A stretch of DNA of 64,000 nucleotides from Chitinophagales bacterium (GCA_026129525.1 JAHCHW010000005.1:62001-126000), one strand, 5' to 3'. Numbered from the stretch's first letter, positions 9,233 to 18,476 are shown. The notes: a model not told the origin generated them from the letters alone. Program-made: numbers and translations.

Positions 9233-10003
9233 ATGATTTTCGACTTTTCGGTTTTTGGCACTGCCGATGCGTGGATTAGCCTAATCACACTTTCCTTTTT
9301 GGAAATAATTCTGGGAGTGGACAACATTATTTTTATCTCCCTCATTGCCGGAAAACTTCCTAAGCAGGAACAAAAAAGAGCGCGTTTAGTGGGGTTGTCG
9401 CTGGCGTTAATCATGCGCCTTATTTTACTTACGCTCATAGGCTGGGTAATTGGGTTAACCGCTCCCATGTTTACATTGCCGCTTCAAACCATTTTCGAAA
9501 CACTGGGAGTAGAAAACGCTGCCGCTGCAGCAGCCATATCGGGCAGAGATTTGATTCTCATACTCGGAGGATTTTTTCTGCTGGCAAAATCAACCACCGA
9601 AATACACGGAAAAGTAAATGCCAAAGAAGAAAAACATCAACCGAAAGGCGGCACTATTTTCTGGTCTATTATTCTGCAAATTGTACTCATTGACATTGTT
9701 TTTTCGTTCGACTCCATTTTAACCGCAGTAGGTTTAACCAAGCACGTTATTGTAATGATGGTGGCAGTGGTTATCTCCATTATTGTAATGATGTTTTTTG
9801 CAGGCGCCATTTCCGACTTCATTAACAAATACCCTACCCTGCAAATTCTGGCACTCTCTTTTTTAATTATGATAGGACTAACGCTTATTCTCGAAGGATT
9901 TGAAGCACACGTAAACAAAGCGTTCGTTTATGTGTCGGTAATTTTTTCGCTGTTTGTGGAGTTTTTGAATATTAGGTTTAGAAGTAAAAACGTTTCTGCC
10001 TGA
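9233..10003 (+). CDS. TerC family integral membrane protein
   Basis: 256 aa with seven to eight predicted membrane segments. TerC signatures are visible: LSFLEIILGVDNIIFISLIAGKLP near residues 18-42, and the second acidic membrane motif IDIVFSFDSILTAVGLT near 160. The conserved membrane Asp/Glu residues suggest metal transport; studied TerC/YoaE-type proteins are linked to Mn2+ export and metalation of secreted enzymes, and to tellurite resistance. It lies 31 bases after the CNNM/CBS gene, so two metal-related membrane proteins are neighbours. Confidence 0.88.
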   Translation: MIFDFSVFGTADAWISLITLSFLEIILGVDNIIFISLIAGKLPKQEQKRARLVGLSLALIMRLILLTLIGWVIGLTAPMFTLPLQTIFETLGVENAAAAAAISGRDLILILGGFFLLAKSTTEIHGKVNAKEEKHQPKGGTIFWSIILQIVLIDIVFSFDSILTAVGLTKHVIVMMVAVVISIIVMMFFAGAISDFINKYPTLQILALSFLIMIGLTLILEGFEAHVNKAFVYVSVIFSLFVEFLNIRFRSKNVSA

Positions 10004-10012
10004 AGACCTAAT

Positions 10013-11239
10013 TCACTTAAAACTCATCACACTCTCACCTGCGCGTTTCGAAGGAAAATAAGCTGCAAAAAAACTGATAACGGTGATGATGGCAACCGTT
10101 ACAAACGGGTCTATCCATTTAAGTTTTACCGGATAGTAGTTGATAACAAAACTGTTTTCACCCCCACCGCCCAATTTCAGAAAGTGATATTTTAATTGCA
10201 ACAGGCAAAGTATGTACCCTATCAGCAAGCCTACGATTGCACCGAGCAACGAAGCCAACAAGCCGTTTAACAAATACACCCGTTGCACAAGTGTTGCTCC
10301 CGCTCCCATAGCTTTCAAAATGGAAATATCTTTCGATTTTTCGATAACTAACATGGTAAGCGAGCCGATGATGTTGAACGAAATAATGAGAATAATAAAG
10401 CCGAGAATAGCAGTGGTTACCCAACGCTCAATTTTCATTACCCTATACATTTCCGCTTTTTGTTCGTAGCGGGTTTTTACGGTATAATTATTGCCCGCCA
10501 ATGCGGCAATCTCGGCTTTCGCTTTTTCTAAATCTGCCCCTTCATCCAATCGTATTTCATACGCAGAAACACTTTCTTCATCGCCTAACAATTCTTGTGC
10601 AAATTCGAGGCTTACAAATACATACTTGCTGTCAAACTCCTGTTGAATGCTGAAAGTACCCGATGGCATAGCCTGCATAGTGGTAAATGCGTCTTCGGGC
10701 AACAATGCACTTTGCACACCTTTTCGTGGAACGGTAATTCGCAGCGGCTCGTAACCGCGCTCCACATTTACACTCATGGGGTAACTGAGGTTAGCGCCTA
10801 ACACCGCATAGCTTATGCCTTTATCTTTTAGTACAAACTTCCCTTGCCGCACGTAATCTTTTACAGTGGTTACAGCGTTGTAATTTTCATCCACTCCTTT
10901 TACTGTGGCTAATTGTGCTTCGCTGCCGTATTCTATGTAAGCATTTTCTTCCAGCGTTTTCGATAATGCGGTAACTCCTTTCAGTTGCAGAATTTTTCCG
11001 GCAAGGGCGGGGTCATGTTCAAACGTTTTTCCTTGTGCAGCGCGCACTTCAATATCGGGGTAAAACGAATTGTAGAGCGAGAGCACCAAGCCTTCAAAGC
11101 CGTTAAACACACTCAGCACCACAATAAGCGCTAACGCACCTACTGCCATACCCAACATGCTTACCCACGAAATTACGTTGATGGCATTGGTTGATTTTTT
11201 TGAAAACAGATAACGGAATGCTATGCGTAAGGCAAGCAT
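10013..11239 (-). CDS. LolC/E-type ABC transporter permease
   Basis: 408 aa. It has the MacB-like topology: one N-terminal membrane segment (about 25-48) after the RYLFSKKSTNAINVISW motif, a periplasmic domain (about 50-265), and three C-terminal segments of the FtsX domain (about 275-400, with ISILKAMGA). LolC/E-family permeases extract lipoproteins from the inner membrane together with a LolD ATPase, which is not encoded nearby. The gene starts 3 bases after rbfA and is probably co-transcribed with it; as far as I recall this gene order recurs in Bacteroidota. Confidence 0.82.
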   Translation of the reverse strand: MLALRIAFRYLFSKKSTNAINVISWVSMLGMAVGALALIVVLSVFNGFEGLVLSLYNSFYPDIEVRAAQGKTFEHDPALAGKILQLKGVTALSKTLEENAYIEYGSEAQLATVKGVDENYNAVTTVKDYVRQGKFVLKDKGISYAVLGANLSYPMSVNVERGYEPLRITVPRKGVQSALLPEDAFTTMQAMPSGTFSIQQEFDSKYVFVSLEFAQELLGDEESVSAYEIRLDEGADLEKAKAEIAALAGNNYTVKTRYEQKAEMYRVMKIERWVTTAILGFIILIISFNIIGSLTMLVIEKSKDISILKAMGAGATLVQRVYLLNGLLASLLGAIVGLLIGYILCLLQLKYHFLKLGGGGENSFVINYYPVKLKWIDPFVTVAIITVISFFAAYFPSKRAGESVMSFK

Positions 11240-11242
11240 AAA

Positions 11243-11686
11243 CTACTTAGTGTTTGTTTTTTTGCTGCGCGATGTGGTGGATTTACTTTTAAGTGTTTTC
11301 GGTTTTGCAGTTTCCAATTGTTGCTTCAGCGTTTCGTCTTCCTGCTTTATGCGCTTAAACAAATCCTCCATGTGGAACACGTACTCCATGGTTTCATCTT
11401 TATAAAATTCAATTTCGGGAATTCTGCGGATGTGATGGCGCAGTTTTTCGGAAAGTGCACGCTTCAACTCAAACTTATGCTCATTAAATTTTTGCACTAC
11501 GGCATCGGCATCTTCGGTGTTGTAAATGCTCAGGTTAAAGCGTGCCAGTAACAAATCCGATGTAATGTTCACATTACTCACTGTTACAAATGCCTTTCCG
11601 TAAATTTTTTTGCCGTCACGGGTAAGTATTTCCGTAAAGGCTTCTTTAATAAGCGAAGCTACTTTCAATTGTCTGCGCGAATCCAT
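11243..11686 (-). CDS. rbfA: 30S ribosome-binding factor RbfA
   Basis: 147 aa. The KH-like RbfA fold covers about residues 1-115: MDSRRQLKVASLIKEAFTEIL at the N-terminus, then VTVSNVNITSDLLLARFNLSIYN and LRHHIRRIPEIEFYKDETMEY. The protein binds the 30S subunit late in assembly, helping 16S rRNA 5' processing and cold adaptation. A basic Ser/Thr/Lys-rich tail (about 120-147) extends beyond the usual core. It is the first gene of a two-gene unit with the LolC/E-like permease. Confidence 0.93.
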   Translation of the reverse strand: MDSRRQLKVASLIKEAFTEILTRDGKKIYGKAFVTVSNVNITSDLLLARFNLSIYNTEDADAVVQKFNEHKFELKRALSEKLRHHIRRIPEIEFYKDETMEYVFHMEDLFKRIKQEDETLKQQLETAKPKTLKSKSTTSRSKKTNTK

Positions 11687-11761
11687 ACTGCTTTGTTTGC
11701 GCTAAGTTAGAAAATAAAAAAGGTGCTTTGCGTTATTACATTTCATTGTAAACCTACCTTC

Positions 11762-11769
11762 TATATTTG
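11762..11769 (+). promoter_or_regulatory. -7 box TATATTTG before the MsbA-like gene
   Basis: A perfect TAnnTTTG box ending 6 bases before the ATG at 11776. The TSS would fall on or next to the start codon. This also argues against the TTG start at 11767, which would lie inside the box. Confidence 0.5.
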
Positions 11770-11775
11770 CTGCCA

Positions 11776-13599
11776 ATGAAAAACCTGTTCCGCATACTGG
11801 GCTATGTGCGCCAATACGCATCGTTTGCCGTGCTCAACGTGTTTTTCAATGTCCTCACGGTTGTGTTCTCGCTTTTTTCGGTGGTCATGATTATTCCATT
11901 TTTGCAGTTGCTGTTCGGAAAAATTCCGTTGGTAATGCAGCAGCCGGAGTTTTCGCTAAAAGCCGAAGCACTGCTGGAGTATTTCAAGTATTTGCTGAGT
12001 GCCGAAATAAATGCAAACGGACAATTAGCCGCACTTATCAAGTTTTGCATTGTAATTGCCGCACTGTTTTTCTTTAAAAACCTTTTTCGTTTTCTCGCCT
12101 TGTATTTTTTGGCTCCGGTTCGCAGCGGTGCCGTGCGCGACCTGCGCAACAGCGTTTACTTTAAACTTTTAACCCTGCCGCTTTCGTACTACTCAAAAGA
12201 GCGAAAAGGCGACATAATAGCCCGCGTTACCGATGATGTGAAAGAAGTAGAGAACAGCATTATCAGTTTTATAGAAATAACGGTGCGCGAGCCGCTCAAC
12301 ATTGTTATTTATCTCGCAGCACTGCTTATGCTTAGCCCGCAGTTAACGGGTTTTGTATTCATTATGCTGCTTATTACAGGTTTTATAATTGGGCGGGTGG
12401 GCAAAAGTTTAAAACGCCAATCAACCGAGGCGCAAAACATTACCGGGCGCTTAATTTCTATTGTAGATGAAACCCTCAGCGGGCTTCGCATTGTGCATGC
12501 TTTTAATGCCGAAGATTTTATGCGAAAGCAGTTCGGCAAAATAAACCAGCAACTTTATGGAATAACGTGGCGAATGACTACGCGCAGAGAGCTTTCATCG
12601 CCACTTACCGAGTTTTTGGCAATGTGTGTGGTTTGTTCGGTGCTTTATTTTGGCGGCAAGTTGGTGATTGACCACAAAAATCTGGAAGCAGAAACCTTTA
12701 TCGGCTTCATGGTATTGTTCTCGCAGTTGATTGCGCCTTCAAAAAACTTTTCATCGGCTTTTTACAACATTCGCAAAGGGCTGGCATCGGCTCAACGCAT
12801 TTTTGACATTTTGGATGCCGAAGTAAAAATCACAGAGCAGGAATCTCCCTTTTCTATTCCGGAGTTTAAAACCGAAATAGAATACCGCAACGTAAGTTTT
12901 GCCTACAACAACTTCGACAACAAAAAAATTCTTGACAACATTAACCTGAAAATAGGCAAGGGCAGAGTAATTGCTTTGGTTGGTCAGTCGGGTGCAGGAA
13001 AAACCACGATGGTTGATTTGCTGCCGCGCTTTTACGATGTAAGCGAAGGCGCCATTCTAATTGACGGCACCGATATTCGCGCGTATCGTCTTTCCGATTT
13101 GCGCGGTTTGTTCGGTATGGTATCGCAGGAGTCTATTCTGTTTAACGACACGGTGTATAACAACATTGCTTTCGGAATGAAAGGCGTAACCGAAGAGCAG
13201 GTTACCGAAGCGGCAAAAATTGCCAATGCACACGATTTTATTTCGAAACTCGAAAACGGTTATCATTCCTCCATTGGCGACCGTGGCGGAAAACTGAGCG
13301 GTGGTGAGCGTCAACGCTTAACAATTGCCCGTGCCGTACTTAAAAATCCTCCTATTCTAATTTTGGATGAAGCCACTTCTTCCCTTGATTCCAACTCTGA
13401 AAAATTAGTGCAAGATGCACTTACCAACCTTATGAAGGGGCGTACCACCATTGTAATAGCACACCGCCTTTCCACCATTCAGTTTGCCGATGAAATAATT
13501 GTAATGCAGGACGGAAAAATTGCCGAGCGCGGCAACCACATAGGGCTTACGGCTAAAAACGGTATCTATAAACGGTTGGTGGATCTACAGGCATTTTAG
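11776..13599 (+). CDS. MsbA-like ABC exporter (fused permease/ATPase)
   Basis: 607 aa from the ATG. A six-segment ABC transmembrane domain (about 1-330) is fused to a nucleotide-binding domain. The NBD has Walker A VGQSGAGKTT, the Q-loop region GMVSQESILFNDTV, signature LSGGERQRLTIARAV, Walker B LILDEATSSLD and the switch His in IVIAHRLST. The architecture fits lipid A/LPS core flippases (MsbA) and multidrug exporters; in Bacteroidota this single housekeeping half-transporter is usually taken as the MsbA equivalent. A TTG 9 bases upstream was rejected as the start because it overlaps the -7 box. Confidence 0.88.
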   Translation: MKNLFRILGYVRQYASFAVLNVFFNVLTVVFSLFSVVMIIPFLQLLFGKIPLVMQQPEFSLKAEALLEYFKYLLSAEINANGQLAALIKFCIVIAALFFFKNLFRFLALYFLAPVRSGAVRDLRNSVYFKLLTLPLSYYSKERKGDIIARVTDDVKEVENSIISFIEITVREPLNIVIYLAALLMLSPQLTGFVFIMLLITGFIIGRVGKSLKRQSTEAQNITGRLISIVDETLSGLRIVHAFNAEDFMRKQFGKINQQLYGITWRMTTRRELSSPLTEFLAMCVVCSVLYFGGKLVIDHKNLEAETFIGFMVLFSQLIAPSKNFSSAFYNIRKGLASAQRIFDILDAEVKITEQESPFSIPEFKTEIEYRNVSFAYNNFDNKKILDNINLKIGKGRVIALVGQSGAGKTTMVDLLPRFYDVSEGAILIDGTDIRAYRLSDLRGLFGMVSQESILFNDTVYNNIAFGMKGVTEEQVTEAAKIANAHDFISKLENGYHSSIGDRGGKLSGGERQRLTIARAVLKNPPILILDEATSSLDSNSEKLVQDALTNLMKGRTTIVIAHRLSTIQFADEIIVMQDGKIAERGNHIGLTAKNGIYKRLVDLQAF

Positions 13600-13733
13600 C
13601 CTTTTTCTTGCCTTTTCTTTTTTTAACATTTTGCCCTCAATTTTTTCCACAAACATTCGTTTATGCTTAAGTATATTTGCTGCGAAAATTCGCAAAAACA
13701 CACTGTTTCGCGATTAGCGTTATTAAATTATGC

Positions 13734-13763
13734 TTGACAATATGCTTATTTTCAATACTTTAC
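13734..13763 (+). promoter_or_regulatory. Promoter TTGACA - 19 bp - TACTTTAC
   Basis: TTGACA at 13734-13739 and TACTTTAC at 13756-13763, with 19 bases between TTG and TA. This is the spacing described for Bacteroidota promoters, although the last two -7 bases deviate. It lies 25 bases before the small secreted-protein gene. A second box, TATATTTG at 13672-13679, gives an alternative, more distant start. Confidence 0.45.
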
Positions 13764-13774
13764 AATAAAATAAA

Positions 13775-13781
13775 AAGGAGG
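13775..13781 (+). promoter_or_regulatory. Strong Shine-Dalgarno sequence AAGGAGG
   Basis: AAGGAGG sits 7 bases before the ATG at 13789. Nearly all other genes in this window lack a recognisable SD, as is usual in Bacteroidota, so this site is exceptional. It also fixes the start over the longer reading in another frame from 13677. Confidence 0.7.
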
Positions 13782-13788
13782 AACCACC

Positions 13789-14289
13789 ATGAAAGCAAAA
13801 ACAATTCTCACCTTGAGCTTGGGCTTAATTTTAGCCTTTGTATGTGGAAATCTCGGTGCACAAACCGCTCCTGCAGGCACCGAAACATCATTAACGGCAG
13901 GCCCGCAGTCAGTAGCAAACAATGTAGTAACCAACCCCAATGTATTGGTGGTAACCGGTAAAATAATTGATGCACAAACCCGTAAGCCAATTCCCAACGC
14001 AAAAATCAATTTCGACAAATTTGGCGAAGAACTTTTGCAGGCTTCTATTGACGATAAAGGGAACTACGCATTGGCGCTGAACAAAAAAGAGTTGGGCGAA
14101 CCGATCCGCGTAATTTTCAGAGTGGCCGGTTACAAGCGTTTTGTAGTAAAGAGTCTTGATAAATCTGCATCGTATGTAGATGTAGATGTTTATCTGCAAC
14201 CAATGGAAAGCGAAGAAAAAAGCAACGGAAAGGTTACTTACAAAATGGACGACAATCCATTCAATCCGTTAGTAATAAAAATGCAATAA
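13789..14289 (+). CDS. Small secreted protein with carboxypeptidase-regulatory-like domain
   Basis: 166 aa. A signal peptide (about residues 1-24, MKAKTILTLSLGLILAFVCG...AQ) is followed by a low-complexity Thr/Ala/Asn linker and a CarboxypepD_reg/CNA-B-type beta sandwich. The sandwich carries the usual pattern VTGKIIDAQTRKPIPNAKINF ... IDDKGNYALAL and runs to about residue 140. The C-terminal tail has no T9SS sorting signal or lipobox. It is monocistronic, with its own promoter, a strong SD and a strong terminator, so high expression is likely. The function is unknown; the domain usually serves as a structural or adhesion module. Confidence 0.8.
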   Translation: MKAKTILTLSLGLILAFVCGNLGAQTAPAGTETSLTAGPQSVANNVVTNPNVLVVTGKIIDAQTRKPIPNAKINFDKFGEELLQASIDDKGNYALALNKKELGEPIRVIFRVAGYKRFVVKSLDKSASYVDVDVYLQPMESEEKSNGKVTYKMDDNPFNPLVIKMQ

Positions 14290-14308
14290 AGAGTTGTTTT
14301 GGTTATGT

Positions 14309-14347
14309 AAACCCGTGCCGTAATTCAATGGCGCGGGTTTTTGTTTT
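14309..14347 (+). terminator. Rho-independent terminator
   Basis: The stem AACCCGTGCC (14310-14319) pairs with GGCGCGGGTT (14330-14339) with one G-U pair. The loop is 10 bases and a T-rich tract (TTTTGTTTTT) follows. It is placed 20 bases after the small secreted-protein gene. Confidence 0.85.
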
Positions 14348-14399
14348 TAGGAGAGTTTACATGGGCGCTTTTTAGCCAAAATCCTCTGAGGTAATTTTA

Positions 14400-14407
14400 T
14401 ATTTTTG
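14400..14407 (+). promoter_or_regulatory. -7 box TATTTTTG before uppS-bamA
   Basis: A perfect TAnnTTTG box 67 bases upstream of the uppS GTG, just after the terminator of the previous gene. No convincing TTG -33 element is seen. Confidence 0.4.
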
Positions 14408-14474
14408 CCGCCTTTGTTAAATTCATCTTCATTCAAAATATCCCGCAGCCTAAGCGTTTAATTGTTTCGTTACC

Positions 14475-15218
14475 GTGAGCCTTAAAGAACAAATTGACCT
14501 AACCCGACTTCCGATGCACATTGCAGTTATTATGGACGGGAACGGGCGTTGGGCAAAACAGCAGGGCAAAAACCGGGTTTTCGGACATCGGCATGGGGTA
14601 AGTTCAGTACGCGACACTGCCGAAGCCTGTGCCGAGTTGGGGGTGAAGTATTTAACGCTGTATGCCTTTAGCACCGAAAACTGGTTTCGCCCGCAGTTGG
14701 AAGTATCGGCACTAATGACCTTGCTTTTAAAAACTATTAACGGAGAATTGAACACGCTTTTGAAAAATGATATTCGCTTAAATGCCATTGGCGATATTGA
14801 TTCGTTGCCGAAAAGCGTAGCGAAAGAGTTGCGCGAAGCCATTGAAAAAACAGCGCATTGCAAGCGCATGGAATTGGTACTGGCGCTTAGTTACAGTGGA
14901 AGAAGTGAAATTGTACGGGCAATGAAACAGATTGCACTGAAAATTCAGAGCAAAGAAATATCGCTTCACGAAATAGACGATAACCTGATTAGCGACAGCC
15001 TTTACACAGCCGGCATTCCCGACCCGGAACTGCTGATACGCACCAGTGGCGAAAAACGCATCAGTAACTTTTTACTGTGGCAGTTAGCGTATGCTGAGTT
15101 TTACTTTACCGAAAAATTTTGGCCCGAATTCAACAAAGAAGAACTCTATAAAGCCATTCTCGATTTTCAGAACCGCGAACGGAGATTCGGAAAAACCAGT
15201 GAACAGATAGCCTCCTGA
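14475..15218 (+). CDS. uppS: Isoprenyl transferase (undecaprenyl diphosphate synthase)
   Basis: 247 aa cis-prenyltransferase. The signature HIAVIMDGNGRWAKQQGK is near the N-terminus with the catalytic Asp at 21. GHRHG, YLTLYAFSTENWFRP and the C-terminal PDPELLIRTSGEKRISNFLLWQLAYAE block are all intact. It makes the C55 lipid carrier for peptidoglycan and surface glycans. The GTG at 14475 fits family N-termini (SLKEQIDLTRLP) better than the internal ATG 13 codons on. Its TGA overlaps the bamA ATG (TGATG), indicating translational coupling. Confidence 0.95.
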   Translation: MSLKEQIDLTRLPMHIAVIMDGNGRWAKQQGKNRVFGHRHGVSSVRDTAEACAELGVKYLTLYAFSTENWFRPQLEVSALMTLLLKTINGELNTLLKNDIRLNAIGDIDSLPKSVAKELREAIEKTAHCKRMELVLALSYSGRSEIVRAMKQIALKIQSKEISLHEIDDNLISDSLYTAGIPDPELLIRTSGEKRISNFLLWQLAYAEFYFTEKFWPEFNKEELYKAILDFQNRERRFGKTSEQIAS

Positions 15219-17887
15219 TGAACACTTCCTTTAAAACGCTTTCGCTGTTTATTGCATTGTTTGCTGCTGTCCTTATGCAGGCGCAAACCAGCAGCAATCT
15301 ATTTGATTATGCCAAAGGAGGAGAATATGAGATTGCAGAAATAAGGGTGGAAGGCGCCAAATACCTGGATGGAAGAATTTTGCTCACGCTATCGGGGTTA
15401 GCCGTAGGCGATAAAATAAAAATACCCGGAGACGCTATTCCCAAAGCGATAAAAACACTTTGGAAGCAACGCTTATTTACCAATGTATCTATTGAAGCCG
15501 AACGAATAACAAGCAACAAAATTTATTTGATAATACATGTAGAGGAGCGCCCACGTGTATCGCGTTATTCGCTGAAAGGACTAAAGAACAGCGAGTCGGA
15601 AGACTTACGAAAAAAATTAGACCTCCGTGCCGGACAAATTTTTACCGAAAACCTACGCAGCATTACCATTAACACCTGCAAAAATTATTTTATTGACAAG
15701 GGTTTTTTATCGGTTGATGTAAAAGTAGAAGAGCAACCCGACACTTTGCTTTCGAACAGTGTACTTGTTCGCATTACTATTGACAAAGGCAGTCGTGTAA
15801 AAATTAACCGCATAAGTTTCTACGGCAATCACGAATTGCCCGAAGCTAAACTTCGTTCGCAAATGAAGGAAACCCGCGAAAAGGTGAAGTTTGATTTAGA
15901 CGGGCTTTTCCGCTTCCGCAAAAATCTTCAGCGCGATTCAATCCGATTAAAATGGTACGAAGTGCCCGGCATACTCTCCCCCATTCGCGCATGGGAATAT
16001 TCGGCACGCCACATCAATCTCAACATTTTTAAAACATCGAAGTTTAAACGCGATGAATACGAAACTGATAAAGGGAAAATTGTTGATTTCTACAACACCA
16101 AAGGTTTTCGCGATGCCCGCATAGTGCGCGACTCGGTTTACTTTGATGGTATAAAGGACATGTACATTGATATTGTAGTGGACGAGGGCAGAAAATACTA
16201 TTTCCGCAACATTTACTACAATGGCAACACCAAGTATCCCGATTCGCTGCTTGCAAAAATTGTAAACATAAAACGTGGCGAAGTTTACAACCAGAAGTTA
16301 TTAGACGAACGCATTTTTATGAACCCCAACGGAGGCGACCTCAGTTCGCTTTACATGGATGACGGCTATTTGTTCTTTAGCGTAACACCGCTTGAGATAA
16401 AAGTGGAAGGCGATTCGATTGACATTGAATTACGCATACACGAAGGCGCACAAGCTACTATTCGCGATGTGCGAATTATGGGTAACACCAAAACAAACGA
16501 GAAAGTAATACGCAGAGAATTGCGTACGCTTCCGGGCAATAAATTCAGCCGTACTGATTTGATTCGTTCGCAACGCGAAATTGTAAACCTCGGTTACTTT
16601 GACCCTGCCCAGTTAGATGTGGTGCCTATTCCGAATCCCGAAACAGGAACCGTGGATATTGAATACCGCGTGGTAGAAAAACCTTCCGACCAGTTTGAGC
16701 TTTCGGCAGGTTGGGGCGGACAGGGCGTTAACGGAGGATTGTTCGGAACTGTGGGCGTAAACTTTACCAACTTCTCTATCAAAAATATCATTGATAAAAA
16801 AGCTTGGTCTCCTCTTCCTTCGGGTGACGGACAGCGATTAGGTATCCGTATTAACTCGAACGGAAGAATTTATCAGTCGTACAGCGTATCGTTTACCGAG
16901 CCATGGTTAGGAGGAAAAAAACCGCTTGCTTTTGATATTGCCTTTAACCGCTTGCGTGCAAATACGTTTGGTAGTACAACCGATGTAAACAAAATTACCG
17001 GTAAGTACATTTCAACAAGCGTGTACATGGGTATTACTACCCGCCTTAAACGGCCCGATGATTTCTTTACTTTCTCCACCGGTTTGGAGTTTCAGCATTA
17101 TTTGCTGAGCAACTACAACACGGTGTTTGTGTTTAGTGATGGCAAAGCCACCAACCTGAATTTGCAGTTAGCTATTGCGCGTGATTCGCGCGAAATGGCA
17201 GCACCAACGTTCTACAACAAAGGAATTTACTTTATGTTGCAGGGCAAGTTTACACTGCCCTATTCGCACCTGTTCAACAGCCGCAAAAATTTGGACTACA
17301 CCAGCCCTACGCTGTCCGATGCAGAGCGCTATCGTTTTGTGGAGTATCATAAATGGAAAATATTGTTTGAATGGTATATGCCGGTTTGGAAAAACTTAGT
17401 GGTGAAAACAAGTGCCAACATGTCGTTCCTTGGCTATTACAATTCAAAAATAGGTTACTCTCCTTTTGAGCGGGTAGAGTTTGGAGGCGATGGGTTGAGT
17501 AACCTGAACATGGGCACACAAATGGGGCGCGATATTATTTCGATGCGCGGTTATCCCATTCTTACACCAACGGGTGGTTCGCCTATCTATAATAAATTCT
17601 CGTTGGAGTTGCGCTACCCTATTTCGCTTAATCAATCAGCAACTATTTACGCATTGGTATTTGCCGATGCCGGAAATTACTGGAACCGCATTCGCGATTA
17701 CAAACCTTACGATTTGGCGCGCTCTGCCGGTGTAGGTGTGCGCGTGTTCCTGCCAATGTTTGGTTTGCTCGGTTTCGATTATGGCTTTGGTTTCGACAAG
17801 CAGCGATACGGGTTAGAAACTCCGGGCAAAAACATTTTTGCCAAGTACGGAGCTTTCCGGATTGTGTTGGGAAGAGAACCGGAGTAA
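15218..17887 (+). CDS. bamA: Outer-membrane protein assembly factor BamA
   Basis: 889 aa. A signal peptide (about 1-22, ending LMQAQ) and a chain of POTRA domains (about 30-490; YEIAEIRVEGAKYLDGRILLTLSGL, VKINRISFYGNHELPEAKL, ATIRDVRIMGNTKTNEKVIRREL) precede a 16-strand Omp85 barrel (about 510-889). Loop 6 carries a recognisable RGY motif (SMRGYPI). BamA is the insertase for beta-barrel proteins, including those of T9SS. The C-terminus reads FRIVLGREPE, so the usual terminal aromatic residue of the beta-signal is displaced inward by a short polar tail. The gene is coupled to uppS. Confidence 0.95.
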   Translation: MNTSFKTLSLFIALFAAVLMQAQTSSNLFDYAKGGEYEIAEIRVEGAKYLDGRILLTLSGLAVGDKIKIPGDAIPKAIKTLWKQRLFTNVSIEAERITSNKIYLIIHVEERPRVSRYSLKGLKNSESEDLRKKLDLRAGQIFTENLRSITINTCKNYFIDKGFLSVDVKVEEQPDTLLSNSVLVRITIDKGSRVKINRISFYGNHELPEAKLRSQMKETREKVKFDLDGLFRFRKNLQRDSIRLKWYEVPGILSPIRAWEYSARHINLNIFKTSKFKRDEYETDKGKIVDFYNTKGFRDARIVRDSVYFDGIKDMYIDIVVDEGRKYYFRNIYYNGNTKYPDSLLAKIVNIKRGEVYNQKLLDERIFMNPNGGDLSSLYMDDGYLFFSVTPLEIKVEGDSIDIELRIHEGAQATIRDVRIMGNTKTNEKVIRRELRTLPGNKFSRTDLIRSQREIVNLGYFDPAQLDVVPIPNPETGTVDIEYRVVEKPSDQFELSAGWGGQGVNGGLFGTVGVNFTNFSIKNIIDKKAWSPLPSGDGQRLGIRINSNGRIYQSYSVSFTEPWLGGKKPLAFDIAFNRLRANTFGSTTDVNKITGKYISTSVYMGITTRLKRPDDFFTFSTGLEFQHYLLSNYNTVFVFSDGKATNLNLQLAIARDSREMAAPTFYNKGIYFMLQGKFTLPYSHLFNSRKNLDYTSPTLSDAERYRFVEYHKWKILFEWYMPVWKNLVVKTSANMSFLGYYNSKIGYSPFERVEFGGDGLSNLNMGTQMGRDIISMRGYPILTPTGGSPIYNKFSLELRYPISLNQSATIYALVFADAGNYWNRIRDYKPYDLARSAGVGVRVFLPMFGLLGFDYGFGFDKQRYGLETPGKNIFAKYGAFRIVLGREPE

Positions 17888-17888
17888 A

Positions 17889-18452
17889 CTACTTGAGCAA
17901 CTGCTCAATGGTTTTCGGATACCACTCATGTTCCAAAGCCTGCACTTGTGCAGCCAACTTTTCGGCATTTATGTTTGGTTCTACACGAATAGTTTTCTGA
18001 AGAATTATTTCTCCATCATCGTAACGCTCGTTTACATAATGAATGGTGATGCCCGTTTCGGTTTCGTTGTTTTTTAAAACTGTTTCGTGAACTTTAATGC
18101 CATACATGCCTTTGCCACCATATTTCGGCAATAACGCAGGATGTATATTGACAATTCTTCCGGAAAATTTTTTAACCAAAAATTCCGGGATCATTTGCAT
18201 GAATCCGGCTAAAACAATAAAATCAATTTTCAATGCATCAAGCAACTTGCTGACTGTTTGCTCATTTTTTAGCGTTGCTGTATTTACAATAGCTGAAATA
18301 ATTTTGTGCTCATGCGCCACAGCAATTACACCTGCCGAAGGATTGTTAGTTAGCACTAAGGCTACTTTAACCGTAGGATGGTTTTTAAAGTATTGGATAA
18401 TTGCCTGAGCATTGCTGCCCTTTCCGCTGGCAAAAATGGCAATGTGTTTCAT
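17889..18452 (-). CDS. purN: Phosphoribosylglycinamide formyltransferase
   Basis: 187 aa from the ATG at 18452 (a TTG 12 bases upstream is less likely). It has the N-terminal IAIFASGKGSNAQAI loop and DFIVLAGFMQMIPEFLV. The substrate/catalytic region is RIVNIHPALLPKYGGKGMYG, with the catalytic Asn and His, followed by TGITIHYVNERYDDGEII, whose Asp completes the triad. PurN transfers a formyl group from 10-formyl-THF to GAR in purine synthesis. It converges with bamA, with 1 base between the genes. Confidence 0.93.
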   Translation of the reverse strand: MKHIAIFASGKGSNAQAIIQYFKNHPTVKVALVLTNNPSAGVIAVAHEHKIISAIVNTATLKNEQTVSKLLDALKIDFIVLAGFMQMIPEFLVKKFSGRIVNIHPALLPKYGGKGMYGIKVHETVLKNNETETGITIHYVNERYDDGEIILQKTIRVEPNINAEKLAAQVQALEHEWYPKTIEQLLK

Positions 18453-18476
18453 TCTGTTTTCCAAGTACCTGCAAGA

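Noticed and set aside
13677..13961. 94-residue plus-strand frame over the small secreted protein
   Set aside because: It overlaps the 166-residue gene, which has a signal peptide, an SD and a domain; the other frame lacks all of these.
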